Below, piece by piece: positions 15,414 to 24,528 of a DNA stretch of 64,000 nt. The notes under the pieces were generated by a model. The model saw nothing but the letters and a program-made list of their open reading frames with translations, searched no databases and was not told the DNA's origin. Both the position numbers and the translations under genes were made by a program. How positions within the stretch are numbered: position 1 is the first letter of the stretch; each line of letters begins with the position of its first letter. Origin of the DNA: an uncultured Halomonas sp. (GTDB taxonomy: Bacteria; Pseudomonadota; Gammaproteobacteria; Pseudomonadales; Halomonadaceae); contig NZ_CANMTQ010000007.1 of the NCBI RefSeq assembly GCF_947500835.1, forward strand, positions 1 to 64,000, in the 5' to 3' direction.

Positions 15414-17507
15414 ATGACCAACGCCTACACCGGCTATGATCTGACACTGGTCGCCTTGTCCTTGCTAGTTGCCGTCACGGCATCATTGGCAGGGTTTTAT
15501 CTTGCTGCTCGGGTACGCACAAGCCAGGGGCTTTCACGCAAGCTGTGGTGGGTCGGCGGTTCTCTTGTGATGGGGCTTGGCATCTGGTCGACCCATTTCA
15601 TCGGCACCCGCGCTGCGCCGGTCACTGCGGACTTGCCTCGAGATCTACTGCCCACGCTGATCTCGTTGGCATTTGGTGTGCTGACTTCAGCACTTGCCTT
15701 CGCCATCATTCAGACACGCGTGCTCGGTGCATGCAAGCTGTTGCTTGGCGGTAGTGTGATGGGCGTAGGTATTGCCTTGTTGCATTATATCGGCATCAGC
15801 GCCTTGCACATTGGCGGTCCAACTTCCTACGACCCGTTGCTGTTCATGCTTTCCATCGTCATCGCCGTGAGCGGGTCCATGGGTGCGTTGTTACTCAGCT
15901 TCCGCCTGAAGCTGGAGAAGGGCAGCAGAATTCCACTGTGGAAAATTCATTTGAGCGCTTTGGTCATGGGCGTGGCCATTGCAGGGATGGTGTACACCGC
16001 CGTGGCCGCAGTGGAGTTCCCCCAGCAGGGCGCCGCCCTGCAGATCGGCGCCACCGCACCGGATCGACTGGCATTCACGATTGCCTTCGTTGCCATCGGC
16101 ATCATGCTCATCGTGCTGATGCTGTCGGTTTATGATGCACACCTCGCCTCGAGCAACGCCCGTCTGGCGGCGTCGTTGCGCAAGGCCAATTACGAACTGA
16201 AGGCACTGGTGTCCCGGGACCCGCTCACGCGGCTTCCCAATCGTCTGCTGCTGGAAGAGCGTCTTGATACGCTATTGGCACGGAGCGGAAGTGGACCGGA
16301 AAAAGAGTTTGCCGTGTTCTTCGTCGATCTCGATCGATTCAAGACCATCAATGATTCCCTGGGCCATCATATCGGTGACGAACTGATCCAGCAGGTTGCC
16401 TCACGATTGAAGGTGGCAGTACGCAATTCGGATATGCTTGCCCGGGTGGGTGGCGATGAGTTCATGATCGTCAGCGCCGAAAACACCAACAAGTCAAGCA
16501 GCGCCATGATCGCCCAGCGCATTGTGAGTTCCTTGGGTAAAGCCTTTCAAATCGACGATAACCTGATACGCATTACCACCAGTGTCGGCATCAGTCGTTA
16601 TCCCGCGGACGGCGACGATAAGCATGCGCTGATGATTCATGCGGATGCGGCGATGTATTTTGCCAAGGATGCCGGACGCAACATGTTCAAGTTCTTCGAA
16701 TCCGGCATGATCTCCGTGACCGAAAAACGGGCGCGTCTTGAAAGTCGTCTGCGTGACGCCATCGACAATAACGCCTTGACCCTGGCCTATCAGCCCAAGG
16801 TCAATGTGATCACCGGTGAAATTGCCGGGGTGGAGGCGCTGCTCAGATGGCATGATGCGGAGCTAGGCCAGGTGACGCCGGATGAAATCATTCCCGTGGC
16901 GGAAGAGACCGGATTGATCCTGCCGATCGGGGAGTGGGTGTTGAAAACCGCCTGTCAGCAGTCGATGGATTGGCACGCCCAGGGGTACCCGTTGCTCAAG
17001 ATGGCGGTCAATCTCTCTGCCATTCAGCTCAACAACCGGCACTTCGTCGAGGTGGTCAAGCGAGTGCTGAAAGAAACCCAGCTGCCGCCTCATTGTCTCG
17101 AACTCGAACTCACGGAAAGCGCGATCATGCAAAATCCCGATCGTGCCTCGATGATTCTGCGCCGTCTGCGTAAGCTGGGTATTGCGCTTTCCATCGACGA
17201 CTTTGGTACCGGTTATTCCAACCTGTCACAGCTCAAGCGTTTTCCCATCAGCTGCCTGAAGATCGACCGCTCGTTCACCTCCGGCGTGAATTCCGACATT
17301 CAGGATGCTGCCATCGTCAAGGCCGTCGTGGCGTTGGCCCATAGCCTGAATCTCGAGGTCGTCGCCGAGGGCATCGAAACGCCGGAGCAGCTGGCGTTCA
17401 TCCGCGAGATCAAGGGTCAGCAATACCAGGGCTATTTATGCAGCAAGGCGCTGTCTTCCGAAGATTTCCAGGCCTTCTTGCAGGCACGCTTCCCGGTAAA
17501 GGTCTAA
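15414..17507 (+). CDS. MHYT-GGDEF-EAL cyclic-di-GMP protein
   Basis: 697 residues. Seven membrane segments (1-245) carry MHYT-type motifs: GLGIWSTHFIGT, GVGIALLHYIG and a weaker GVAIAGMVYTA; such motifs are proposed to bind metal and sense O2, CO or NO. The GGDEF domain (about 265-425) has an intact RVGGDEFMIV and DLDRFKTINDSLGHH, so cyclase activity is possible. The EAL domain (445-690) keeps GVEALLRW and DDFGTGYSNLSQLKRFP and thus the phosphodiesterase pattern. It probably controls attachment versus motility. The gene stands alone behind a repeat element. Confidence 0.93.
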   Translation: MTNAYTGYDLTLVALSLLVAVTASLAGFYLAARVRTSQGLSRKLWWVGGSLVMGLGIWSTHFIGTRAAPVTADLPRDLLPTLISLAFGVLTSALAFAIIQTRVLGACKLLLGGSVMGVGIALLHYIGISALHIGGPTSYDPLLFMLSIVIAVSGSMGALLLSFRLKLEKGSRIPLWKIHLSALVMGVAIAGMVYTAVAAVEFPQQGAALQIGATAPDRLAFTIAFVAIGIMLIVLMLSVYDAHLASSNARLAASLRKANYELKALVSRDPLTRLPNRLLLEERLDTLLARSGSGPEKEFAVFFVDLDRFKTINDSLGHHIGDELIQQVASRLKVAVRNSDMLARVGGDEFMIVSAENTNKSSSAMIAQRIVSSLGKAFQIDDNLIRITTSVGISRYPADGDDKHALMIHADAAMYFAKDAGRNMFKFFESGMISVTEKRARLESRLRDAIDNNALTLAYQPKVNVITGEIAGVEALLRWHDAELGQVTPDEIIPVAEETGLILPIGEWVLKTACQQSMDWHAQGYPLLKMAVNLSAIQLNNRHFVEVVKRVLKETQLPPHCLELELTESAIMQNPDRASMILRRLRKLGIALSIDDFGTGYSNLSQLKRFPISCLKIDRSFTSGVNSDIQDAAIVKAVVALAHSLNLEVVAEGIETPEQLAFIREIKGQQYQGYLCSKALSSEDFQAFLQARFPVKV

Positions 17508-17809
17508 CCGAACATTCCCCAAAGCATGATGCCTTCCTGTAGTGGTCAGGTGTTCCAGGCCACTGTCTTTTGCGTATTCCAGTATTCCCATGTGCCGGGC
17601 GAATTCAACCGGCGTCGCAATACCTCGGCATGTTGCGAAACAAGTGACTGTTTCCTAGGCTGATCAATAGGATTCGTGCAATTGAAGCTACCCCATGCTG
17701 GATATTGCCCGACGACTTCGCCCCGAACGCACCATGTACTCCTGGGCCAGCGCCTTACGAGGTCAGCTGCAGCGCCTGGAAGGCCCCTTCGCTGATAATA
17801 GGAAAAACA
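17508..17809. other. Intergenic region before maeB
   Basis: This 302-bp region holds a weak hairpin behind the GGDEF-EAL gene (AGTGG...CCACT near 17538-17562, followed by GTCTTTT) and an open frame from ATG 17696 of 44 codons (MLDIARRLRPERTMYSWASA...) that overlaps the maeB start in another frame. I do not recognise that peptide and give it low weight. Confidence 0.4.
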
Positions 17810-20080
17810 ATGTCAGAACAAGACTTTAGAGAAGCCTCCCTGCGTTACCACCGTGAACCGACGCCGGGAAAGCTGGCCATACAGGCAACCACCCAGCTGG
17901 AAACCCAGCGTGATCTTGCTCACGCCTATTCGCCGGGCGTCGCTTACGCCTGTGAAGAGATCGTACGGGACCCACTTGAGGCGGCGAACTTGACTGCCCG
18001 GGGGAATCTCGTCGCCGTGATTTCCAACGGCACAGCGGTACTGGGTATGGGGAATATCGGCGCGCTGGCTTCCAAACCGGTCATGGAAGGCAAGGCGGTA
18101 TTGCTGAAGAGATTCTCTAATATCGATGTCTTCGATATTGAAATCGACGTGCAGGATCCGGACGCGATGATAAACGTCATTGCGGCCTTGGAGCCGACGT
18201 TTGGTGGGATAATACTCGAAGACATCAAGGCGCCGGAGTGCTTCGTTGTCGAGAAGACGCTGCGGGAGCGTATGAGTATCCCGGTATTCCATGATGACCA
18301 GCATGGCACTGCCGTAGTATCGACGGCGGCGGTGATTGCTTGGCTGCGCCTTTCGAAGAAGAAAATCGAGGAGGTCAAACTCGTCATTTCAGGGGCAGGC
18401 TCGGCCAGCATGGCCTGCGCCGACTTGATCGTCAGCCTGGGCCTGAAAAGAGAAAATGTGCTGATGTGCGACAGTAAAGGCCTGATCTATAAAGGCCGTG
18501 AAGAGGGGATGAACGAGTTCAAGGCCAATTATGCGGTGGAGACCGACAAGCGCACCCTGACCGATGCGCTGGAAGGGGCGGATATCTTTTTCGGCTTGTC
18601 CACAGGCAATTGCGTTACGAAAGACATGCTGGCGAAGATGGCGCCAGATCCTCTTGTGTTGGCAATGGCAAACCCGGAACCGGAAATCAGGCCCGAATTG
18701 ACCCGGGAGGTGTGGCCCAATGCGGTGATCGGCACCGGCCGTTCTGATTACCCCAATCAGGTAAACAACGTCCTGTGCTTTCCTTTTCTGTTCCGCGGCG
18801 CCTTGGATTGCGGCGCCACGACCATCAATGAAGAGATGAAGCTGGCCTGTGCCAAGGCGCTGGTTGATCTGGCCATGCAGGAATCCACCGCGGAAGTCGC
18901 AAAAGCCTACTCAGGCGAGACTTTGACGTTCGGGCCGGACTACATCATTCCAAAACCCTTCGATCCCCGCTTGATTGAAAAGATTCCGGTAGCGGTCGTA
19001 CAGGCAGCGATGGACACAGGCGTCGCAACCCGGCCCATCGAAGACATGGAGGCGTACCGCCGCAAACTGCATGCCTCGGTCACCCGCTCGGCAATGTTCA
19101 TGCAGCCGGTTATCGAAGCCGCCCAGAATGCGCAAAAACGCCTGGTGTTTGCCGAGGGTGAAAATCAGGACGTGCTGCACGCAGTACAATCGCTGGTTGA
19201 TGATAAAATTGTCCGACCAATACTCCTGGGGCGGCCCGATGTCATTCTAAAGAAGATAAGCCGGCTCGGTCTGCGCCTGCGACAGGATGACGACATTGAG
19301 TTGGTAGACCCGGCCAGCACGGATTCCAGGCCGGAGTATTGGCAAAAATACCATGCACTTGCTGGTCGTCGTGGGGTCGATACCCTTACCGCTCAAGACG
19401 CGGTACGACAAAACACCACGATATTGGCGGCTCTCATGGCGCTCAACGGTGACGCGGATGGCATCATCTGCGGCAAGTCGGGACGGTTTCAAACGCATCT
19501 GCGCCACTTGCTTGACATTATCGGGCCACTCCCCGGGCAGCGCGTCTCATCCCTGAGCACCTTGTTGCTTCCCAGCGGACCACTGTTCCTGACGGATTGT
19601 TTCATTGGCGTGAATCCGGACATCGATGAACTCGTCTCCATCACAAGCGCCAGTATCGAAATGGTGCAGCGCTTCGGGATTACGCCGCGGGTTGCGCTTC
19701 TGTCACATTCCAACTTCGGCACTTCCACGGTCGAAGGCGCGACCAAGATGCGCAAGGCGGCGGCAATTCTTCAGGAACGCTTCCCGGACGTGGAAATTGA
19801 CGGTGAAATGCATGCGATGGCGGCGCTCGATCCGGCCAACAGAGCGCCTATCTATCAGCATTCGATGCTAAGCGGCGCGGCCAATCTGCTGGTGTTTCCC
19901 AACCTGGACGCCGCCAACATAGCGCTTGATTTGATCAGGTCGAGCTCCAAGGCGCTACTGGTCGGGCCGTTTCTTTCAGGGCTCGCGCTACCGGCGCATG
20001 TTCTGGTGCCGCAAAGCACGGCGCGGGGGATATTCAATATCAGTACCTTGGCGGTGGCCGATAGTACGAGGCAGTTATAG
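17810..20080 (+). CDS. maeB: NADP-dependent malic enzyme with phosphotransacetylase-like domain
   Basis: 756 residues from ATG 17810 (MSEQDFREASLRYHREPTPG), the usual MaeB length; the open frame starts 35 codons earlier without family match. Residues 1-430 are malic enzyme (AHAYSPGVAYACEEI, VLGMGNIGALASKPVMEGK, FHDDQHGTAVVSTAAVIAWL, nucleotide site SGAGSASMACADLIV). Residues 440-756 are the PTA-like regulatory domain (RLVFAEGENQDVLHAVQSL), which usually binds acetyl-CoA. It decarboxylates malate to pyruvate and NADPH. GSAS in place of the more usual GAGAA in the dinucleotide loop is a small deviation. Confidence 0.95.
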   Translation: MSEQDFREASLRYHREPTPGKLAIQATTQLETQRDLAHAYSPGVAYACEEIVRDPLEAANLTARGNLVAVISNGTAVLGMGNIGALASKPVMEGKAVLLKRFSNIDVFDIEIDVQDPDAMINVIAALEPTFGGIILEDIKAPECFVVEKTLRERMSIPVFHDDQHGTAVVSTAAVIAWLRLSKKKIEEVKLVISGAGSASMACADLIVSLGLKRENVLMCDSKGLIYKGREEGMNEFKANYAVETDKRTLTDALEGADIFFGLSTGNCVTKDMLAKMAPDPLVLAMANPEPEIRPELTREVWPNAVIGTGRSDYPNQVNNVLCFPFLFRGALDCGATTINEEMKLACAKALVDLAMQESTAEVAKAYSGETLTFGPDYIIPKPFDPRLIEKIPVAVVQAAMDTGVATRPIEDMEAYRRKLHASVTRSAMFMQPVIEAAQNAQKRLVFAEGENQDVLHAVQSLVDDKIVRPILLGRPDVILKKISRLGLRLRQDDDIELVDPASTDSRPEYWQKYHALAGRRGVDTLTAQDAVRQNTTILAALMALNGDADGIICGKSGRFQTHLRHLLDIIGPLPGQRVSSLSTLLLPSGPLFLTDCFIGVNPDIDELVSITSASIEMVQRFGITPRVALLSHSNFGTSTVEGATKMRKAAAILQERFPDVEIDGEMHAMAALDPANRAPIYQHSMLSGAANLLVFPNLDAANIALDLIRSSSKALLVGPFLSGLALPAHVLVPQSTARGIFNISTLAVADSTRQL

Positions 20081-20165
20081 ATTGGTGACGCCAACAAACT
20101 AAACCACATCAATCACGCAGGACTCGATACCTACCGCTCTTGAACTTCTATTCTCGAACGCTTGT

Positions 20166-20184
20166 CGGGCACAATGAGTGCCCG
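20166..20184 (+). promoter_or_regulatory. Hairpin in the corA leader
   Basis: CGGGCAC-AATGA-GTGCCCG is a perfect 7-bp stem 36 bases before the corA start. No T-run follows, so it is not a standard terminator; it may be a leader structure or the remnant of the maeB terminator. Confidence 0.4.
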
Positions 20185-20220
20185 CTTGCGTTCTCGCTTA
20201 TGAATAAAGGAGTTGGGTCC

Positions 20221-21189
20221 ATGATCGTCAATTGTGTGGCTTATCAGGAAGGTCGCAAGCTTGGCGACATCAATACGTCCGAAATCGCCGATCACATCAA
20301 TAAGCCTGATTGTTTTGTCTGGGTAGCCCTCAGCGATCCCGAGCCCCAGGAGTTCGAGATATTCCAGGATGTCTTCGACCTGCATGAGCTGGCAGTGGAA
20401 GATGCCTTGCATGGCCAGCAACGCCCCAAGGTAGAAGAGTATGGCGCTGCACTGTTCGTATTCATGCGTGTTCTCGACATCAAGGAAGCAGAGATACGTG
20501 AAGGTGAGGTGGCGGTCTTTGCCGGGCCGGGATATGTGCTGTCGGTGCGCAAGCACATTCAGCAAGGGTTTACCGAAGTGCGTAGCCGCTGTGAGCGGGA
20601 GCCGGATCTACTCGAGCAAGGGCCTTCCTTCGTGCTTTACGCCCTGATGGATGCCATTGTCGACCGTTATTTTCCGATGGTAGAGGCGTTCGAAGAGGAA
20701 CTTGAAACCATTGAAGAGCAGATTTTCACCAAGGATGCTGCCGCCCGAACCAATATCGAGCGTCTTTATCAGCTCAAGCGCAAGGTCATGACGCTCAAGC
20801 ATGCAGTGACGCCTTTGGCAGAGGCCACGGTACATCTGTTCGGCGGTCGCGTACCGGTGCTTTGTGCCAATACTCAGGAATACTATCGCGATGTCTACGA
20901 TCATTTGCATCGCATCGAGATGGCAGTAGACACTATTAGAGAAACCATCATCACGGCTATTCAGGTCAATCTTTCCGTGGTAGCCATTGATGAAGGTGAA
21001 GTTCATAAAGCGTTGGCAGCCTGGGCAGCTATATTTGCCGTTGCAACTATACTGGCTGGTATCTGGGGCATGAACTTCGAGCACATGCCGGAACTCGACT
21101 GGAAACTGGGCTATCCTTTAGCACTTGGATTAATGGGGACTGCCTGTGGTGGACTGTATTACCGTTTTCGCAAGGCAGGCTGGTTGTAG
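20221..21189 (+). CDS. corA: CorA-family magnesium/cobalt channel
   Basis: 322 residues from ATG 20221, preceded by AAGGAG; the open frame starts earlier at 20140 but lacks a site there. A large cytosolic N-terminal domain is followed by two membrane helices with the pore signature GIWGMNFEHMPE at their junction. The acidic helix EEELETIEEQIF is the usual willow-helix region. CorA forms pentamers and lets Mg2+ in across the inner membrane. Confidence 0.93.
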   Translation: MIVNCVAYQEGRKLGDINTSEIADHINKPDCFVWVALSDPEPQEFEIFQDVFDLHELAVEDALHGQQRPKVEEYGAALFVFMRVLDIKEAEIREGEVAVFAGPGYVLSVRKHIQQGFTEVRSRCEREPDLLEQGPSFVLYALMDAIVDRYFPMVEAFEEELETIEEQIFTKDAAARTNIERLYQLKRKVMTLKHAVTPLAEATVHLFGGRVPVLCANTQEYYRDVYDHLHRIEMAVDTIRETIITAIQVNLSVVAIDEGEVHKALAAWAAIFAVATILAGIWGMNFEHMPELDWKLGYPLALGLMGTACGGLYYRFRKAGWL

Positions 21190-21312
21190 CACCTACGTTC
21201 GATGAGTGAAATCACACCGTCAAGCCAAGCGAAAATCCGATGTAAGCTGTATGCTCGATAAAGAAGTAGTGCTTCATGGTCAGTATGCGATAGAACAAGG
21301 GAGAAAAAACTC

Positions 21313-23076
21313 ATGGCAGAATCGTCAGACAAGCCTGGCAACAATACGGATAAGTCAGGCAAGACCCTGAAAGATAAAGAGACCGACAAGACCGCTACTG
21401 GATCGAATGACAAGCCGATTGGAGCGGATAAAAACACCAGCGACTCAAACACCTCCAAGGTCGGCACCGAGAAAGCCGGCGGCACTGGCAGAACTGCCAA
21501 TGAATCGGCTAGCAACCAGTCCGGTAAGGGTACGACCGGTGCGCACAGCGATGTAAAGGCTGATGCACAAAGAGATGCCGCCGCTGCGGCGGCAACTGCC
21601 AAAGGTAGCGGTGGTTCAGGCAAGGATTCAACTGCATCCGATAAGGGGTCCAGTAGTACAGCCGGTACTGGCACTGGAAGCGGGGCAAGCAAAGATACCG
21701 CTGGCGTCGGTGGCAAAGGAACAGCTGCTTCACATCAAGGTACCAGCAGCGGGAGCAGCACTGCAGGCACCAGCGGTTCCGGCACTGGCAGCTCGAGTAC
21801 TGGCAGTTCCAGCACTGGCACCAGCAGCTCAAGTACTGGCAGTTCCAGCACTAGCGGCTCGAGTACTGGCGCCAGTGGTTCAAGTTCCAGTGGCTCCAAC
21901 ACTGGCGCAGCCAAAGCGACTACCGGAGGTTCCAGCACAACCAGCGGCGGATCAGGTGGAAGCGGCGGCGGTAGTGGTATGGGCGGAGGCAGCGCAGGCG
22001 GGCCTTTCAAGGACAACCGAGTTCGCGCTGTCGTTATCGTGGCGGTTATCGCCATTATTGTTGCTATCTTCATTGCCTCTAACGCAAGCAGTCAAAGAGA
22101 GCAGTGGAGCAATGAGCGCAGTGATTATGAAAGCCGAATTGCGACTCTCGAGAGCGATAACGAGGCGCTTCAGGAGCGTAATTCCGCGTTTGAAAAAGCG
22201 TATTCCAGCGTCGAGGAAGCCGAGAATAAGCATCAGGCATTAGAAGAGCAGATTGCACAAGCTGAGGAGCAACAATCTCAGTTGCAATCGAAGATCGAAC
22301 AGCTCGAACAGCTGGAAAGCGAGCAAGAGCAGCAGACCCAGAAGGTCACTGCCAACCTCAAGTCTGTGCAGGACCAGATGGACCAGGCTCAGTCTCGGCT
22401 CGATGACGTCACCCAGCAGCGTAAGTCCACTCAGGAAGAGCTTGATTCCATTCAATCGGAGTTGAAAAAGGCTCAGGATGAGATTGCCAAGGCCGAAGGT
22501 CGCAATGCTGAGCTCGAAGAGAAGATCAGCAATCGTAACGAGCGACTCGATAATCTGAATCAGCAAATCAAGGATAGCGAGTCGAAGTTGGCTGATACGC
22601 AAGGGCAAACTGCCACTGCCAAGGAAAATCTCCAGCAGGTTCAGAACTCTCTTGAAGATGCCAAGAAGCGTCAGCAGTCGCTGAAATCAGAAGTGGATTC
22701 TGCACAATCGCGTTTCGATGATCTGCAGTCGCAGATCCAGTCTCGTAATCAGCGTCTGGGTGAGCTGCAAGTACTTATCGTCAACGTGCAGCAGCAGCTG
22801 TCTCGCATCGAGGATATGAAGTCTTCGCTATCCGACTTGTCGCAGAGTGTTGAATCAGCTCAGCAGAAGGCAAGCGGTGGTCAGCAAGGCGATCAGCAGA
22901 GTGGGAAGCAAGGCGACAAGCAGGACGATGGCCAGTCTTCCAATAGTCAATCGGACAAGCAACAGCAGCAACAGCAGCAAAAGGGTCAGGAGCAGGAGCG
23001 ACTGCGTCCGCCCAATGAGGCAAAGCAAAACCAGCAACAGCAGTCATCTGACGAGCAGCAGAAAAGCGCTAGTTAG
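21313..23076 (+). CDS. Ser/Gly/Thr-rich membrane protein with long coiled coil and Gln-rich tail
   Basis: 587 residues, not recognised. Residues 1-230 are low-complexity: charged Asp/Lys/Thr first, then a tract of Ser, Thr and Gly repeats (GSSSTGSSSTGTSSSSTG). One membrane helix at about 237-255 (AVVIVAVIAIIVAIFIAS) follows a basic DNRVR. Residues 258-515 form an almost unbroken coiled coil with strict heptads (QLQSKIEQLEQLESEQEQQT, SELKKAQDEIAKAEGRNAEL). The last 70 residues are Gln/Lys/Asp-rich (DKQQQQQQQKGQEQER). With a cytosolic disordered N-terminus, the coiled coil should lie in the periplasm. It has GGGAG near the start and its own terminator. The role could be structural; this is a guess. 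Confidence 0.75.
   Translation: MAESSDKPGNNTDKSGKTLKDKETDKTATGSNDKPIGADKNTSDSNTSKVGTEKAGGTGRTANESASNQSGKGTTGAHSDVKADAQRDAAAAAATAKGSGGSGKDSTASDKGSSSTAGTGTGSGASKDTAGVGGKGTAASHQGTSSGSSTAGTSGSGTGSSSTGSSSTGTSSSSTGSSSTSGSSTGASGSSSSGSNTGAAKATTGGSSTTSGGSGGSGGGSGMGGGSAGGPFKDNRVRAVVIVAVIAIIVAIFIASNASSQREQWSNERSDYESRIATLESDNEALQERNSAFEKAYSSVEEAENKHQALEEQIAQAEEQQSQLQSKIEQLEQLESEQEQQTQKVTANLKSVQDQMDQAQSRLDDVTQQRKSTQEELDSIQSELKKAQDEIAKAEGRNAELEEKISNRNERLDNLNQQIKDSESKLADTQGQTATAKENLQQVQNSLEDAKKRQQSLKSEVDSAQSRFDDLQSQIQSRNQRLGELQVLIVNVQQQLSRIEDMKSSLSDLSQSVESAQQKASGGQQGDQQSGKQGDKQDDGQSSNSQSDKQQQQQQQKGQEQERLRPPNEAKQNQQQQSSDEQQKSAS
21770..21910 (+). repeat. Minisatellite-like tract coding for Ser-Thr-Gly repeats
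   Basis: Units of the type AGTACTGGCAGTTCCAGC recur with small changes (GGCAGCTCGAGTACTGGC, AGTTCCAGCACTGGCACC and so on). The tract could vary in length by slippage or recombination, always in frame. Confidence 0.7.
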
Positions 23077-23121
23077 ACCGCAAGCGTGAGTTGGCAATAG
23101 CCAATCTACGCGGCAATCAAG

Positions 23122-23155
23122 AAACCGACCGGCCTTCAAGCCGGTCGGTTTTTTT
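23122..23155 (+). terminator. Rho-independent terminator
   Basis: AACCGACCGG and CCGGTCGGTT form a 10-bp stem with an 8-base loop and are followed by TTTTT. It closes the coiled-coil gene. Confidence 0.9.
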
Positions 23156-23242
23156 ATATTGTCTGATGCGTGGCACGCGATCTATCTCTCCAACGACTAC
23201 ATTGAAGTCACGCCAATGACATTCATCACGGAGCTGCGAGCC

Positions 23243-24421
23243 ATGGACTTCAACGACTATCGACTCACGCTTCGCCAGCACATGGCCGGCAAGGAATGCC
23301 CATTTCCCGAGGCAGAATTCCAGCGTCGCCATAAGGCTGTACTCGAGGCCATGGAAACGGCGGGCCTGGATGCATTGCTGCTTACCGCCCCCGCAGACAT
23401 CTTCTATCTCACGGGCTACAGCACATTTGAAGTCTCGGTGCATACCGCCCTGGTGTTCACCGCCCATCACTTGGTACTTCAGGTGCCGTCCATCGAAACC
23501 GGGCCGGCGGTGGCCTGCACCGATGTCGAGGATATTCGTGGCTACCGCTGGGAAAACGTCGATGACATTCTCGAGCCGTTGACGGAAGCGCTATACGAGG
23601 CCGGCGCCAGCGTCGGGATAGATCCATGGCACGGCTCGCTGCGTCATGGGGTCATGAGTGGCTTGCAATGGCGGTTGCCGGAGCATCGTTTCAGCGATGC
23701 CGCCGGCCTTTTGCAGGCGGTTCGGATCGTCAAGTCCGCGGCGGAAATTGAATGTTTGACTGAAAGCGCCCGGATCACTGGGTTGGGTATCGAAGCAGCA
23801 GCAAATGCGGTACGTGCAGGCGCTACGGATAGCGAGATTGCCGGCATCGGCGCCCAGGCGCTACATGCCGCCGGCAGCGAGTTCATGAGCATGCAGCCGA
23901 TCGTGGTCGCCGGATCGCGCAGCGCCGTGATCCATCTCAATCATCAGCGCCGGTCAATCGCTCAGGGCGAGCCGGTGTTTCTCGAATTTGGTGCTGCCTG
24001 GAAGCGCTATACCGCACCGATGATGCGTACCGTGATTGCTGGTGAGCCTACATCGCGCATGCAGCACGTATTCGACACCTGCCGTCGTATTTTTGACGCA
24101 ATGCTCAAGGAGATGCGGCCGGGCCAGGATTTCGACGCCGCCGCTCGAGCCGCCGAAAAGGCCCTGGCGCCGTTGGCTTCAGAGGTATTCCACTCCGGGG
24201 TGTTCGGCTATGCGGTGGGCGCTCAGTTTCCACCATCATGGGTCGAGGGGTCGGGATTCATCGCGCGGGGTCAGCCTCGTCAGTTCGAAGAAAATATGGT
24301 CTTCCACCTGCCGCTGTGTCTGCGTATTCCCGATGAGTGGGGTATTGGCTGCAGCGACACCGTGCGGGTGACCGAAAATGGTGCTGTGCCGCTGACCCAG
24401 AATTCCTGGACGCTGGCCTGA
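23243..24421 (+). CDS. M24 (creatinase/aminopeptidase P-like) hydrolase
   Basis: 392 residues from ATG 23243 (MDFNDYRLTLRQHMAGKECP), chosen because GGAG lies nine bases upstream; ATG 23216 is possible. The N-terminal creatinase domain (LDALLLTAPADIFYLTGYST) and C-terminal pita-bread domain are clear. The metal ligands of true M24 peptidases are not kept: the first Asp site reads EFGAAWKRYTAPMMRT. This resembles creatinase and ectoine hydrolase (DoeA) lineages, which hydrolyse C-N bonds without the two-metal centre. Substrate is unknown; ectoine-like compounds would fit a halophile, but no doe genes are adjacent. Confidence 0.82.
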   Translation: MDFNDYRLTLRQHMAGKECPFPEAEFQRRHKAVLEAMETAGLDALLLTAPADIFYLTGYSTFEVSVHTALVFTAHHLVLQVPSIETGPAVACTDVEDIRGYRWENVDDILEPLTEALYEAGASVGIDPWHGSLRHGVMSGLQWRLPEHRFSDAAGLLQAVRIVKSAAEIECLTESARITGLGIEAAANAVRAGATDSEIAGIGAQALHAAGSEFMSMQPIVVAGSRSAVIHLNHQRRSIAQGEPVFLEFGAAWKRYTAPMMRTVIAGEPTSRMQHVFDTCRRIFDAMLKEMRPGQDFDAAARAAEKALAPLASEVFHSGVFGYAVGAQFPPSWVEGSGFIARGQPRQFEENMVFHLPLCLRIPDEWGIGCSDTVRVTENGAVPLTQNSWTLA

Positions 24422-24528
24422 AGAAGTTGACTGGAACGCTTGGTTATTGCCGTCTCCCGCGGGTTATACTGCGGCCATCCAGGCGCTGTTAGTCCGGCGT
24501 CATCCACGATCGAGTAAAGGAGCGAGCC

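Noticed and set aside
21509..22243. Long open frames on other frames within the Ser/Gly-rich gene
   Set aside because: They are by-products of the repetitive base composition; they lack ribosome sites and sensible protein sequence.
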